64,000 bases of DNA from Gordionus sp. m RMFG-2023 (GCF_954871325.1 NC_088775.1:10827561-10891560); one strand, 5' to 3'. Positions 34,001 through 47,200 are shown, numbered from the stretch's first letter. The notes: generated by a model not told the origin, from the letters alone. A program made the numbers and translations.

Positions 34001-36789
34001 CGAAAAAGAAAAAAAGGCATTTATATGATACTCAGTTTCAAAGGACATCCATTTAATTGATATTAATATCTAAAAACACTGCTTCTAAACAGGGAGTAAC
34101 GTTTTCACAATAAATTAGAGGACTGTTTAATTTCTATTTTATAAATGCAACTAATAAATATGACTTTGATTAATTTGATTATTTTTAAATTTGGAAATAC
34201 CTTTCAGAGTTATATAGAGTAATAATTTCAGATGATAATTTCTTAAAAATGTTTCGCAAATTATTCAAAAAAAAGTGCTTTAAAACCACCTAAAATGCCT
34301 TAAATTTTAATAACCAGGCTAAGCTATCTTCTCTTATCCATCTCTTATCAAGGCAGTTTACCAAGTTATACATATAGTAAATCATACAAAGGTAAAATTT
34401 ATGAAGGGTAATAATAAGTGATAAAATCTTTTGCCCCGAATAAAAATCTAACCCCTGCAATGGGATATAATATTAATTTTCTTTTCTATCATCTCCCTGT
34501 CTCCTACCACCTTGTGCTTAATTTGGAAAAACATAGCCTTAATGGAAGAGTGAGGTCTAAATTTAATTTCACACTCCCTCTTTTTAAAAATTCTAATTAT
34601 AGTATTTATATTTTTTAATTCATTTTCATTTTTTAAATTCTTATATTTTTATTATTTTTCAATTTCGATAATGGTATTTAATTTAATATCAATACAGCGG
34701 ATTACATAAATTTTTAATTACTTTACGGGGTGAAAGGTAATTCCCCAGGAAAAAAAATTCCCATATTTTATATTTTTTTGAGGAATGGGAGAGGGTTATT
34801 CTTTATTGATTTGATGACATTCAATGGAACTCAGAAAATGAATGACTAAAATGATGGCACTATTTAAGGTCTTCTTACGTCAATAGGGAACGAATGATCA
34901 GAGGGTTAGAAATAAAGTAAACAACACTTAACTAGAATAGAATAGAATAAAATATTTTACGAAAATGAAGCAATTAGTTGTTGCGCGTAATATTTTTACT
35001 TATCATTTACGTCATTTACAAGAGTGACTTAATTTTTTTTTGATTAAAAATTTTATAATTAACCCATAATTTTTTTATCGATACAATTTTAGACATTATA
35101 AATAAGCGATATTTATGCCTGTTTTTCTCAAATGGATTAGATAAGAATTTTTTTTTACATAATTTAGTAAAAATTTTATATCCACTTCTCATAGATTTCC
35201 ACCCTTCTTGTGTAATTTGTTCTTTCACAGTTTTCATATTAATTATCCGCTTATAGGCTGAATTAAGCTTAAAATATTTATTACTTCACAAGTTTTTATT
35301 CTACACAATTCTATATTTTTTACATATGAAAGTGTGAATCTGTAAATGACAAGATATCGTTTTTTTATTAATGATTCGTTTCTTAGTCAATAAATCCTAC
35401 TTTGAAAAACTTGTGTAATGTCAAATTTTAGGAATTTTTATTTTTTTGAAATTATTTGTATATATTAAATAAACATCAAAAATTATAAAAAGAGATAAAT
35501 ATTTTACTAACAATTATTGTTTAAAAATCTCATTTCTCTGATATTTCAATCCGTTGTCTTAATCGATTAAAAGGAAAATTTTTAACGATATCAAAAAATG
35601 AATATTATCAATACTGTTATATCAAATAATAAGTATTATAGACTAATTCATTTTTAAAAATATATTTAATAGGAAATTTATAATATATTGAGACTGCGAT
35701 TTTTAAAATAGAAGGGGGGGGGGGGGGGGGGGGGGTTGGAGTTCAATAATAAAACTGACTCATTTGCAAAAAACAAAAAAATTAATCTCATTATTTATAG
35801 GATAGGAGGTTATAACTTAGTTATGGTAACGCTTACGTTTATTAGATAAATGCAGTTTCTTTTGAAAGGCTAGTTATAATTACATCGAGAGAAAGTTACT
35901 AGTTATTCAAAAGCAATTAATTAGAATTTACACTCCAAAAGTAAAATAGAGAGTCACGATTACAGTTACTTTAGAAATTATTCATTGTATCGGTAGTATA
36001 TATTCGTATGATGTATCATTTTTTTATATCGGGAAAATACTACCAAATGGCACATACTTATTTTAAAAAATTATTGAAAAAATTTATTTATTTTTAAATA
36101 CATATAATTTTATAATGTAGTAAAATTTATATTCGAATTTTAAAATCTGTAAAAAAATTTTTTTAGTAAAAATGAGTTTTTCAGATATCGCATAAATTTA
36201 AAATTTTTTCTTCTTTTCGGATTAAAAAATATTAGAAAAATTTCGAAAGAAAATATTAACTTTTTAGTGTGCAAGTCGCATCGAACTGTTATTCAAATTA
36301 CTATGAGGTTGAATAATTTGATGTCGGCATATGATATCATAAGAAAATAAAAAGGAGTTAAACCCTTCTCGGTAGGTAGATTAATATTATTATAAAATTC
36401 CTATATAGAGTTTAAAATATTCGAAGAATTAAAAAAAACCTTAAAATATTAAAAACAAAATTGATTATATTAAAAATAATAAAATATTACATGGAATGTA
36501 ATGCTGGCTGAAAAGACTTACACCGGGAGTTAAAAAAGTGGGAAATTACATTTATAGATATTGATTACTATTCGTTTTTTAGATGAAATCCCTTCCTAGT
36601 GTCACCAATTTTGACTGAGTGGAGATATTTCTCAAGTCTTTTATAATAACAAGGGCCCCGAAGATTATCGTGCTAAATGTAGCAAATAGGATGTTGGTTT
36701 AATGACACTCAAATTATTTTTCAACCTAATTGATAAAATGTTTTCATTTATGTTGGAAGTAGAAATTGTATCTACATTGAAATAATTCT
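31044..36789. other. Long gene-free AT-rich region
   Basis: Nearly 6 kb without a gene I can support. From about 32090 to 33160 the motifs TGCTTCCAGAAGTTTGGCTGA and TGTTTCCAAAAGCTTGATTC recur about 300 bp apart and resemble strings at 10350-11100. A 22-bp poly-G tract lies at 35714. Open frames at 34418 (+) and 35016-35237 (-) show no known domain. Confidence 0.35.
35714..35735. repeat. 22-bp poly-G tract
   Basis: Twenty-two consecutive Gs in AT-rich surroundings, the longest homopolymer G tract in the window. Its length may also be affected by sequencing error. Confidence 0.9.
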
Positions 36790-37511
36790 AGGAGATCAAA
36801 ATATTTTCGGGCTAGACGATTTGTGAAAAATATTTTTTTGGGCCGGACTGATCTTCACAAATTCTAAAGCTTAGAATTTAGCACATATAAAAATTAAAAA
36901 TAAATATAATATATCTTAAAAAAATCCTGGTCGGGTATGAATATTTTTTTAGAAAAAGATCCGGGCAGGGCCTGAAAATATAAAATACGGTCCGGGCTGA
37001 AAAAAATTTTGAAAAAAAATGCCGTAAAAATGGTACCTCTGCAGCAGAGACCTTCATGGGCCGGGCCGGCCCGCCCCTTGCCAATGGACCGGGTATTGGT
37101 CTATTATAATATTTTCTTGCGGGCATGGGCCGGGCCTGGATTAAAAAAATTTTATTTAATGGACTTAGGCTGGCTTGGGCCTAAAATTATTAAATTTAGA
37201 TTATTTAAAACAGTTGCTAATTTAAAGAAATATTGCCTTTTCTTCTAATAATAATAAATTTCAGTATTGTAAACAAAATGATTGCCTAAATAAATATTGT
37301 TTATTTTCATTAAATAAAAAAAATTAAAATTTTGAATATGAGCTTGGGAAATTTTTTTTGAAACTTATTATGGGTTTGGGTCGGGCTTGGATATTTTTTT
37401 TCATTAGATATGTGCCGGGCAGGGCTTTGGCCCAAAAAAAGTTTTTGCTGCAGGTCAGGGCCGGGCTTGGTCAAAAATTAAGGCCCATGAAGGTCTCTGC
37501 TCTGCAGGTCT
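36790..37511. repeat. Outer GGCC-rich hAT MITE interrupted by an inner one
   Basis: The outer element carries TTCGGGCTAGACG, GGGCCGGACTG, GGGCAGGGCC and GGTCCGGGC before 37045. It resumes after 37499 with CTGCAGGTCTCTG, the complement of the expected hAT end CAGAGACCTGCAG. The inner element thus landed almost at its right end. The left border is approximate. Confidence 0.6.
37045..37499. repeat. GGCC-rich hAT MITE with 8-bp target duplication
   Basis: Starts CAGAGACCTTCATGGGCC and ends GGCCCATGAAGGTCTCTG, an exact 18-bp inverted repeat. The flanks are CTCTGCAG on both sides (37037-37044 and 37500-37507). 455 bp, non-coding. Confidence 0.95.
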
Positions 37512-37673
37512 CTGATACTTCTTCAATATCATAAAGTGGCAAAATAATTTAAGAACCTAGCTAAAATAAACACACATCTCCACGAGCCTGACTGACTATT
37601 TAGTCCTAAGCAAGAAATTAACTGTTAAGATTCTAAATATCGAAACATTTGTGTGCCATTTAAAAATTTTGAG

Positions 37674-38009
37674 TGTTGCAGTTTTACTTTACAAAAAAAT
37701 GCATTATGCAAATCGTAAACAAAAATAATGTTTTATTAAAATATCCCCGTCTTAAAGAAAAAGGATATATAATGGAGAAATTATGATGCGAAAAGGGGAT
37801 TATTATTTTAACTAAAATTTACTTTTAATTTTTTAATTTTATTTTATTTTTTTTATGATGTTTACTATTATAATTTTGAATAAAGAATTAAAGTTGATTT
37901 TATGATTTCGTGATTCCTAATTATTATTAATTTCCTTTTTATATATATATTTGTTTTCTATTTTTATATTTAGGTTTTGATGCACAATGACAATCTTGTC
38001 GTTGTGACA
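37674..38009 (+). repeat. Left LTR
   Basis: 336-bp terminal repeat of the non-autonomous LTR element. It contains GGATATATAATGG, a possible TATA box, and GAATAAAGAATT, a possible poly(A) signal. Confidence 0.9.
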
Positions 38010-39777
38010 GTGGTGCCGAAGAGCGGAGGAGACCGGCCCTTAATAACCTTCAGTCTGTGACCGGCAACAAGGAGATGTGTCAAACTGTATTCTAATACAA
38101 AAAAAAAAAAATTCCAGAAGAACGTAAGAAAAATATGTAAATAAAGATGAAAGGGAAAAATTATGTGGTTAAGATTATGTTTATGTAGGAATATAAAATC
38201 TAAAATTAAAGACAAAGGTTTTGAAACTAATAAAGACTATGATATTTTAGATTTTAGAATTATTATCAAGTGATCACTAGAAATAACTTTGACAAAGAAA
38301 TAGAAACATAAATTGCGAAAGTTAATATTTAACTAATAGGTTGCTGAGATATAATAATTAAAAAATTCGGTGAATAAGATTAGAATATAACTTTATTGTT
38401 AGGAAATAGTTGATTAAATTCTTATTGAAGATTTACGTTTAACTTTTATTTTAAGGGCTGCGAGAGATAAAACAGCCTCAAGGATTAATGTGAATTAGTA
38501 TATTAGGTTGTAGATTAACCAAAAAATCTTCATAGAGAGAATCGGCTTTTCGTCATTAGAAAATTTATGCCGCAATCGAGCTCAATTTGAGATCGGATTT
38601 TTATTTTGAATCATGAATAAGATTTAAGAAGAATCATACAATATTATTCTAATAATACAAAAGGAAAAACATGCTTTAGAAATATACATATCAGTTTTCA
38701 ACAACGGTTGTGCGAAAAATTATAATGATTAGATTTCATAAGTTCTTCAAAGACGTGGGGTGAAAACCATAGTGATTAGAAGTAAGAGGTTGTTCATAAA
38801 CGTAAGTATGAAAATTTTTATGATTAGGTCATTGATTTCTCAACAACGTATGTATGAAAAGAGATTTATATATTTCAGCAGTTTTTTAAAGACTGAGTGT
38901 CAAAGAGTACATGAGGAAATAAATACACAATGATAATTTTTGTAAAAAAAAAAAGATAGGTTTTGATATATATTTTAGAATAGGATTTTTAGATTTAAAT
39001 TTAGACATGGCTGAAAAGAAGATGAGATCAATAGCTAAATACAAGTAAATTTTTCATGAAAATATGGGTCTAGGCTTCATTAAGGGGAGAGGGGTGATAG
39101 AATGTGATATAATTTATTATATTTTGCTACGTATTATAAAATTTAAGATTTAGTATAATTTACGCCATTTATTAAAGGCAGAATTAGTTTAGAGGAGATA
39201 AATGTAGATATGTAAATAGATTATTTTAGGTAGAAGTAGATTAGATGTGATAACCCGATATCTCAGCAAGGACAAACTGTCGTAGAAGACCCGAAAGTCT
39301 GAAAGATAGATACGATTACAAGAATTAGAGGCAATAACCAATCAATTACAAGAGAAAGGGGGAAAACAAGCAAATTGATAGAAAAGAGGGTCAAGACGTT
39401 ATGCTGCAATCGTTAATCGCTGACCAATAATAGCCAATTATTCCGAGACTTTAGTCTTGATAAGAAAGCTACGATAAATTGTAAAAAAGATTAAGACAGA
39501 CTAGCAAAAAACCAGAGAGGAAAGGAAACTGGATGTCATCGATAATCGTTATCAATCGTGGATAGTGGAAAACAGGCGTGTATCAAGTTCGTCAGTGGCT
39601 TACAGCGATAAAAAGCTGATCGTTTCACAGGGTGACAAGCGACAGATAGAATTCAAAAATTTCAAGCGACAAAGCCTTCGTTAGAACTTAGAAGACAGCA
39701 AAAATTAAGAAGAATAAGTCGAGATCGAAAGAAGATTGATTATTCGCAGATTGGTGGGTCTAACTTAAGTGGAAGGG

Positions 39778-40113
39778 TGTTGCAGTTTTACTTTACAAAA
39801 AAATGCATTATGCAAATCGTAAACAAAAATAATGTTTTATTAAAATATCCCCGTCTTAAAGAAAAAGGATATATAATGGAGAAATTATGATGCGAAAAGG
39901 GGATTATTATTTTAACTAAAATTTACTTTTAATTTTTTAATTTTATTTTATTTTTTTTATGATGTTTACTATTATAATTTTGAATAAAGAATTAAAGTTG
40001 ATTTTATGATTTCGTGATTCCTAATTATTATTAATTTCCTTTTTATATATATATTTGTTTTCTATTTTTATATTTAGGTTTTGATGCACAATGACAATCT
40101 TGTCGTTGTGACA
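39778..40113 (+). repeat. Right LTR
   Basis: 336-bp terminal repeat; I found no difference from the left LTR on direct reading. Confidence 0.9.
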
Positions 40114-40716
40114 GATTCCAAAAATGTTAGAAACAGGTAAATATAAGAGCCTTTTGATAAGGAAGCTACACTGGACGAAAAACCAGGCTTTTGATTTAAC
40201 ATTGCAAACCAGAGCTTTGTTCAGACCCTAAAAGCCGAGCTAAACTTAAAAAATATTAAATAATTTTCTGTTATATTCTCTTTAATAATATCTCCCAATT
40301 AAAATTATTTTGAAAAAGCTCGAGCCGAAAAATAAACGAAATTTGGACTAAGTTCTGTAAAAAATAAAATCAAAAGGTAAGCTCTATTGTATAAAATGTT
40401 TTTCACCCATTAATTTGTTTTTTGAAACCCCATTTTACTGATATTTAGGGTCTTTGGAATCTTGTTTTATAAGGATTTGTTATATATCAAGCTCCTGTTA
40501 AATCATAGGCATATCCTATACCGTGGGGAACTTTTTCTCCTAAAGTTTTAAGTACCTTCGTTTTTTACTTTTCCATTTAAAAAAGGTTTTCTTATTTATT
40601 TTAAAATATAGAATGTAAATGTTTATTTTACCCGAAAGGTCAAAAATGAGAAAGTATCATGACTTTTTATATTTTCTCTTATCCCAATAATTATTTTTAC
40701 CATTGATACCCTAGGC
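40114..40716. other. AT-rich, nothing firm
   Basis: No gene found. A few GC-richer words near 40140-40260 may be MITE debris. Confidence 0.35.
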
Positions 40717-40939
40717 TAGTGTTGTTAAACGACTCGTTTTGAGCCGATTTTTAAAAACGGCTAACTCAATATTTTAGCCAGAAAAATGTTGCCTAAGCCC
40801 TGAGATTTCGTTGATAGATGCCCAAACCTTTGTTCATTCTACAAGCAAAATCTTCAGGCTTGCGTAATATTATTTTGGGTGAAATATTGAGTTAGCCGTT
40901 TTTAAAAATCGGCTCAAAACGAGCCGTTTAACAACACTA
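40717..40939. repeat. 223-bp near-palindromic hAT MITE, 8-bp target duplication
   Basis: Starts TAGTGTTGTTAAACGACTCG and ends GAGCCGTTTAACAACACTA. It is flanked on both sides by CCCTAGGC (the match extends to 12 bp if the end bases are counted in the flank). Left and right arms are complementary over about 60 bp each. It is the best preserved copy of its family here. Confidence 0.95.
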
Positions 40940-41750
40940 CCCTAGGCTATCATTTTTTCAATATTTTAGGTAAAAAAATTTCTCGAATTAATGATTATCA
41001 TGAATCATCTTTTAATATTTTATAATTCAACTAATTGCCGTGTCCCGAGGCAAATATTTTATTTTTTTAGGGTCTAAATGAGAGCCATTTTTTGCACTCC
41101 CTTCCCTCTTATATGTTTTTTTATATAGTTACATATTTGTTGTTTTAAATTCTTTACATGATTTTTTTGATTACTATATAGGGTTAGCAAGTGGATCAAT
41201 TGACTGGAGGAATATTTAACCTGGTCAAATACCGTCCAATACTCTAAAATTAAAAATGTTTAAAAAAAGGAAAAGCGATATGATTAGATCACAATGCTCC
41301 ATATTTATTGGGTCCCCAAATCAAGGAGCATCTAACTACTAGTGAATTTAATGAAGTATATGATATAATACAAGAATTAGGCATCTTACAAGGTGGTGAT
41401 GATCAAAGTATTTCAAGTGGTATAAATTTCGGAAGTTAAAGCTAGGTGAACCCCCTCCCCTGCCAATGCTTTAGCTGTGTCTATATATTATATTAAATAT
41501 GACTATTTAGATTTATTTTTTATATAATCGTATTTCTACATTAGAATAATATTTTATTATTTTAATTTTAAAAAATGTCACTTAATAGAGATTTGATATT
41601 CTCTATCACATTAATTTCTAACTAGTAATTATCACCCAATGTTTTTCTTAATTTTACGCTTAGCATTTATAATTATTATAATATATCTAACCAGCCCTGG
41701 TTCAAGTATATAGTCTCTTTCCTTCCTTATATTTAATATATTGTTTTTAG
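40940..41750. other. Upstream or intron sequence of the cytochrome b561 gene
   Basis: The missing 5' exons of the b561 gene should be here or further left, but none could be recognised. The frame around 41330-41400 (TSEFNEVYDIIQELGILQGG) is coding-like but unassigned. Confidence 0.3.
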
Positions 41751-42562
41751 GCCTATTTTCTTGGCATCCATTTATGATGGTCTTGGGGGTAAATAAAGTA
41801 TTTATTTTAAAAAAATTTGTATATTTTTATCTAGTTTAACTATTATTTTATATAATATAAATAAACATTTAAATATTATCATATGTATTAATTAATTTTT
41901 ACTTTATACAGTATCTGGGTTTTATGCTGGAAGCTGTAGGAGTGTTTGCAAAGCCACCTAAACTGTCTACAGAAGACAATTTGAATATACTCTCAAATGT
42001 ATTAGCTCCTGGTACTATACTACCATATAACAATATTTCATGGCTCTCTAAGCGTAGTATTAGGATAAACATACATGCTCTTTGGCAAGTGGCTGCATTG
42101 ACATGTGCCTGCATTGGCTTTAGTGCCATTTACATTAATAAAAACCAAAATAATAAACCACATTTTGTTACTTGGCATGGATTGTGTGGTCTTTTAACCC
42201 TTGTACTTACAATGCTCAATTTTACAGGTGGTTTGATAACTAAATACTATTTCTCCATTGCTCATTTTATAACCAAATCTAAAAATATCAATAAATTTTA
42301 TTCATTGTTAAAAACTTTTCATGCTCTTACAGTCTTATCCATTTTTAGTTTTCATTGTATTACTGTATATTTGATATATTACTCTAATTGGATTAAACAA
42401 TATCAAAATACCTTAGTACCTTATGTTTTTGCTATAGTGCCCTTAACTTTTGCTTTAATTTTCATTTTAGGTTATGGTGTGAATTATTTAAACAATCGTA
42501 TATTTAATAAAAATAATAATTTAATTTCTTCAGTTAAAACTATGCTCAAACAAGATTCTTAA
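41751..42562 (+). CDS. Cytochrome b561 domain protein (CYB561D2-like), last two exons
   Basis: A di-haem transmembrane ferric/ascorbate-type reductase of the cytochrome b561 family. Exon 41751-41788 is only 38 bp (LFSWHPFMMVLG), and exon 41912-42562 runs to TAA. The GT/AG borders fit. Four conserved haem-ligand regions are visible: SWHP, RINIHALWQ, HFVTWHG and KTFHAL. These match CYB561D2 (SWHP, CHWVLQ, HLVTRHG, YHAT) in order and spacing. At least four hydrophobic helices follow, ending with a short cytosolic tail. The first helix and start codon lie in upstream exons I could not find. Membership in the D1/D2 branch rests on the second-His context and the HFVTWHG loop. Confidence 0.88.
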
Positions 42563-44083
42563 TATATATAATTGATTATAAATATTTTTATCCAGCAGAT
42601 TTTATTATATTTTTGTAACTCCACATGCATTGTTAAAAAATATGGCAATATTAACATATTTAAAGCATATAATTCTTATTTAGTGATATTGTTTATAATT
42701 TTTTATTATTTTTTTGATATGTTTTATTATATAATTTATTTTTATTGATATGCAAATTTTATAGGAATATAAATACATTATTTATTTTTTTTAGTGATTT
42801 TCCTTAGCTAGTGATAGTTTATTTAATATAAATATATTGATTATATAAAAATATTAATTTATATAATATATAGAAAAAAGTAAAATAAAAATAAAATCTC
42901 TGAATTTTTTTCTAATATTTTTATATTAAATTAAATTTATTAAATAATAAAAGAGCAATTTCTTATACCTTGTTTTATCTCAACAAAATTATAATTAGTT
43001 ACAAATTTTGAAAATAATATTGTCAAACGTGTTAAAATATATTATCAAAATGAGTAACCAATTTTCATTAAATAACATATTCACAAATTGGTGAGGAAAT
43101 TAACTAATTTCATTGAGATATCTATAAATTAAATATAAAACTAATCCAAAAGTTATCCTAATCATCCTTGCATAGGTATCTCTTATTTTTTTGTTTAAAA
43201 CATACTATCTTTTTTTATGTCAATTTTTATAATTTACCATATATTATCTTTTTCTTTGTTTATATATATATATTTTTTATATATAATCATTTTTAAAATT
43301 GTAATATCACAAAGCGCACAATTAATTTATATATATATTATATTCTTATTTATGTATAAAATATTACATTTTTTAAAAAAAAAGAAGAATAATATAACAT
43401 GCTTAGCTATTGGCAACCAAAAGTGCGATTCCATTCAATGTATATATTAATATCCTCACTTGATACACTAGGTTTAACTCTGTTTAAAGCCATATCAAAA
43501 TGTTTCAACATTATGGCACCAACCTAATTTAGTTATTTTTTTAAAAAGAAAAGAATTTGATTGGCAATAAATGTGGTTAAGGAGAAAGAAAAAAATGAAA
43601 AAGATTATAATCTCCTTCAAACAAATGTAAAAAAAAGTAGTGTCCAAGCATCCATGTAAGTAAGGGTAACATTCTAAAAAAATTAATCTTTTAGAAAGGC
43701 AACTTTATTATTTTTAGAGCTGTGCCGGTATTAAAATAAGATTATAAATGTGGATATCTCCACAAGATAGGCAGTAAATTTTGAATGCATTACCATCTTG
43801 GAAAATTGATAAACATTAAAAATAATTTATCAAACAAAAATATTTTAAGGTAGTCAGCATCGGCAAATGAAATGAGCTTATGTTTTGAATTAGGTTGTAA
43901 CAATTTTTTGCCTATCCAAACCAGGACAAATTTTTGATTGGCTAATTTTGAAGCCTTATAGTAATTTTGTTTTATAATAAGTTTTAATGTTATATCGATT
44001 TCAGTACAATTTGCGTTAAAAAATATAAACAATAGGGAAGCAGGAATTAAATTACTTTTATAAAGAAAAAGAAAGGCCTTTTA
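42563..44083. other. AT-rich 3' flank
   Basis: Nothing recognisable. The open frame at 43217-43450 consists of I, F, Y and L from AT-rich DNA and is not a gene. Confidence 0.4.
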
Positions 44084-44246
44084 TAGTGTTGCTAAAAAAA
44101 CTATTTGTATCGATTTTTAAAAACGACCCGTTTAAAATTTTAGCCAAATAAATATCGTGTAAGTCTCAAGATTTGACAAATAGAAGCCCAAACCTTTCTG
44201 CCATCTATGAGCAAAATAACCAGGCTTACACATTAGTTTGGTTATA

Positions 44247-47200
44247 GGGCCATTCCATGTCAAATCGATCAAAAAAGGCCCATTTTCGACCGACCCCTTT
44301 TAAAATTGTTAAAAATTTCTGGAATTATTTAGAAGGGGAAATAAAAGAGAAAGCCGTTTATTTTAGCTAGCTAGCACACCTGGTTCTTGAGATATAGGGG
44401 CTTATAGGTACAAAAAAGAGCCAATTTGGAATCTGTAAAATTTTTAAAATGCTTATATCTCAAGAACTATTTATAGTAAAATATAATATATCATATTGTA
44501 GGTAAATAAAATCTCTAAAGGACTATCAAAATAAAAATTGAAGCCAATTTGAGTCTTTAACTTTCGGTTTACCTATAATGCTTTACCTGTATTTTTAAGC
44601 AAAAAAGGGAGTTTGTTTTCGAAATTTTTTTATTGCTTTTTATTTAGACACCTTTTATAAATATATGTATGATGTCAAAACCTTGGCGACGCTATCGACT
44701 CTTCCAAAATATACATTTTTATCAAAAATCGTAAAAAAAAATAGATGGCGCTAATGTTTAAAAAAATATTATTTCTAAAAATGAAAATATTTATAAGTTT
44801 ATAAGAAATGCGATAAAATTTTCCAGTTCTGCTCCCCCCCCCACCATCCTTAAATTTTTTTACATATTTTAGATCTCTGCTTTACTACTATAACAGCGAA
44901 TGACTTTTTGGCACGATAATGTATAACAGCTGCATTAAAAAAGAATTTATATTAGACATATTATCGATTATATTTTACGATAATAATATTTTAAAAAATT
45001 AAAAGTTTAAAACAATCTCTCTTTCTGTTTAATATAATTTTTTTTCCGATCAGATTAATTTTAAACAAGCCATATTCTAGGTTCAAATTAAATAAAATTT
45101 TATTCTATATAAAAGATGGATATACCAAATATTAAAATATCAAGATGTTGTAACCCATTTAATTTACAAAAACATGCATATTATCGCAAAAATCTAAGAA
45201 AGATTCAACCTTGGATGACCAAAAAAAATTTACCAATCAATTTAAATATGCTAATATGCTCTTCATGCCGACAAAAATTAGCAAAGCTTCCTTATAATGA
45301 CAATGATATTGATTCTCCTCCTCATATAGTTAATCAAGAGGCAATTGAAAACATTAATATATCCCTACAATCAATTGGGGAATCTCCCATTAAAATAAAA
45401 CGCTTACGTGAAAAGAAATATCCAAAGAAAAAAATATCTAGCGTGAAAAAAGTTTTAGCGACTAAAATTATACCATTATCTTCATCAAATGATGAAAAAT
45501 TCAATGAAATTCTCGATACCTTAAAAATCAATTTCCCACAGCTTTCGATAACAAACAAATATAGATTATTAACATTATTACCATCAAATTGGACAGTAAG
45601 AAGAATTATAGAAGAATTCAATATTTCATATCATATGGCGATAAAATCTAAAAATTTAATAAAAGAAAAGGGGTTTTTTTCAACACCTAATCCTAAACCC
45701 GGCAAAACAATAGATGCCGCCACCGTTGATATTGTCAAATCTTTTTATAACAATGATCAATATAGTAGATCGATGCCTGGGAAAAGGGATTTTGTAACCA
45801 TAATAAAGAACAGTGAAAAGATTCAAGTCCAAAAAAGATTAATTTTAATTAATTTACGAGAGCTATATCTTAAATTTAAAGATATTCATTCAAATATTAA
45901 AATTGGATTCTCTAAATTTTGTGATCTTCGTCCCGAGAATTGTGTATTTGTTGGCAGTAGTGGTACCCATTCAATATGTGTTTGCTCCATTCATCAAAAC
46001 ACAAAATTAATGCTGTTGAGTTTGCCCAAAATTACTTTAAATGAAGATTTAATTAAGATTACATATAAGGATATATTACCAAAAATAATTTGTAATCCAG
46101 CATTACCAAAATGTTTTTTTGGTGATTGTGCTCAATGCCCTGGATCTTCTAATTTAAAGGCCATGATAAGTGAAATATTATATTCAATTGATATCGAATA
46201 TATTACCTACAAGCAATGGGTAACAACAGATCGTACAGATCTTTTAACTATCACTTCATCAACCTTTAATTTTTTAGAAACGCTTTTCGAAAAGCTAAAT
46301 ATTTTACTATTACACTCATTCATAACAAAGCAGCAAACAATATTCATGAATTCTCTTAAAATTAATTTAAAGGAAGGAGAATATATCGTGCAGGCAGATT
46401 TTGCTGAAAATTATGCCTTTGTGGTTCAAGATGAAGTACAGGGGTTTCACTGGAATAAATCTCAAGTTACCATTCATCCTTTTGTCATTTATTACAAGTC
46501 ACTTAATAATTTAAATCATTTAAGTTTCGTAATAATATCTGAATCTCTCGTTCATAATACAATTGCGGTTCATATATTCCAAAAATATTTAGTTCAATAC
46601 TTAACAAAGAAATTTCAATGCCTGCCAAAAAAATTCTTCTATTTTTCAGATGGAGCAGCAGCTCAATATAAAAATCGGAAAAATTTAATCAATCTTTGCC
46701 ACCATGAATATGATTTCGAGATAAAAGCTGAGTGGCATTTCTGGGCTACATCTCATGGCAAATCAGCTTGTGACGGGGTCGGAGGTACCGTCAAGCGTTT
46801 AGTGGCTAGAGCAAGTTTACAAAGACCTACTTCAGAACAAATAACTTCTCCTAAAGAGTTTTTTGCCTATTGTAAGGAAAATATAAAAGGTATATGATTT
46901 ATAATTTATTAATATATATATTATAATTTTTTTATTAAGGAATAGAGTTCTCCTATATTATGGAAGATGAATATGAGAAAGAACAAATAATTTTAAAAGA
47001 GAGATTCGACAAAGCCCGTACTATACCAGGGACGCAAAAATTTCATGCTTTTTATCCAATTTCTCAGGATAAAATTGAAACAAAATTTTATTCTAATTCA
47101 ACAGAATCGCAAATATTAAATATAACATTTCACAAATTTTAAATTATGGAATGAATATGATTGTCTATCTCTATTTCTATATTTCTATATTATTAATATG

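Larger units (their letters stand above)
37674..40113 (+). mobile_element. Non-autonomous LTR retrotransposon, recent
   Basis: Two direct repeats of 336 bp (37674-38009 and 39778-40113), each TG...CA and apparently identical by eye, enclose 1768 bp of DNA without coding capacity. A primer-binding-like site beginning TGGTGCCGAAGA starts two bases after the left LTR. A purine-rich tract (AAGTGGAAGGG) sits directly before the right LTR. It looks structurally whole but encodes no proteins, so it would depend on another element. LTR identity implies a recent insertion. I saw no matching 5-bp target duplication (flanks TTGAG and GATTC). The family cannot be assigned from non-coding sequence. Confidence 0.9.

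Noticed and set aside
35016-35237. 73-codon lysine-rich frame on the minus strand
   Set aside because: Composition explained by AT-rich sequence; no recognisable domain or splice partner.
36878-37248. Two overlapping open frames on opposite strands
   Set aside because: They run through GGCC-rich hAT MITEs with exact inverted ends and an 8-bp duplication; no protein domain.
41899-42129. Antisense open frame of 76 codons
   Set aside because: It is the reverse strand of the cytochrome b561 exon, whose forward reading has conserved haem-ligand motifs.
43217-43450. 77-codon open frame
   Set aside because: Nearly all I, F, Y and L from AT-rich DNA; no coding signature.
45334-45621. Antisense open frame of 95 codons
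   Set aside because: Shadow of the transposase gene at 45116-47142.
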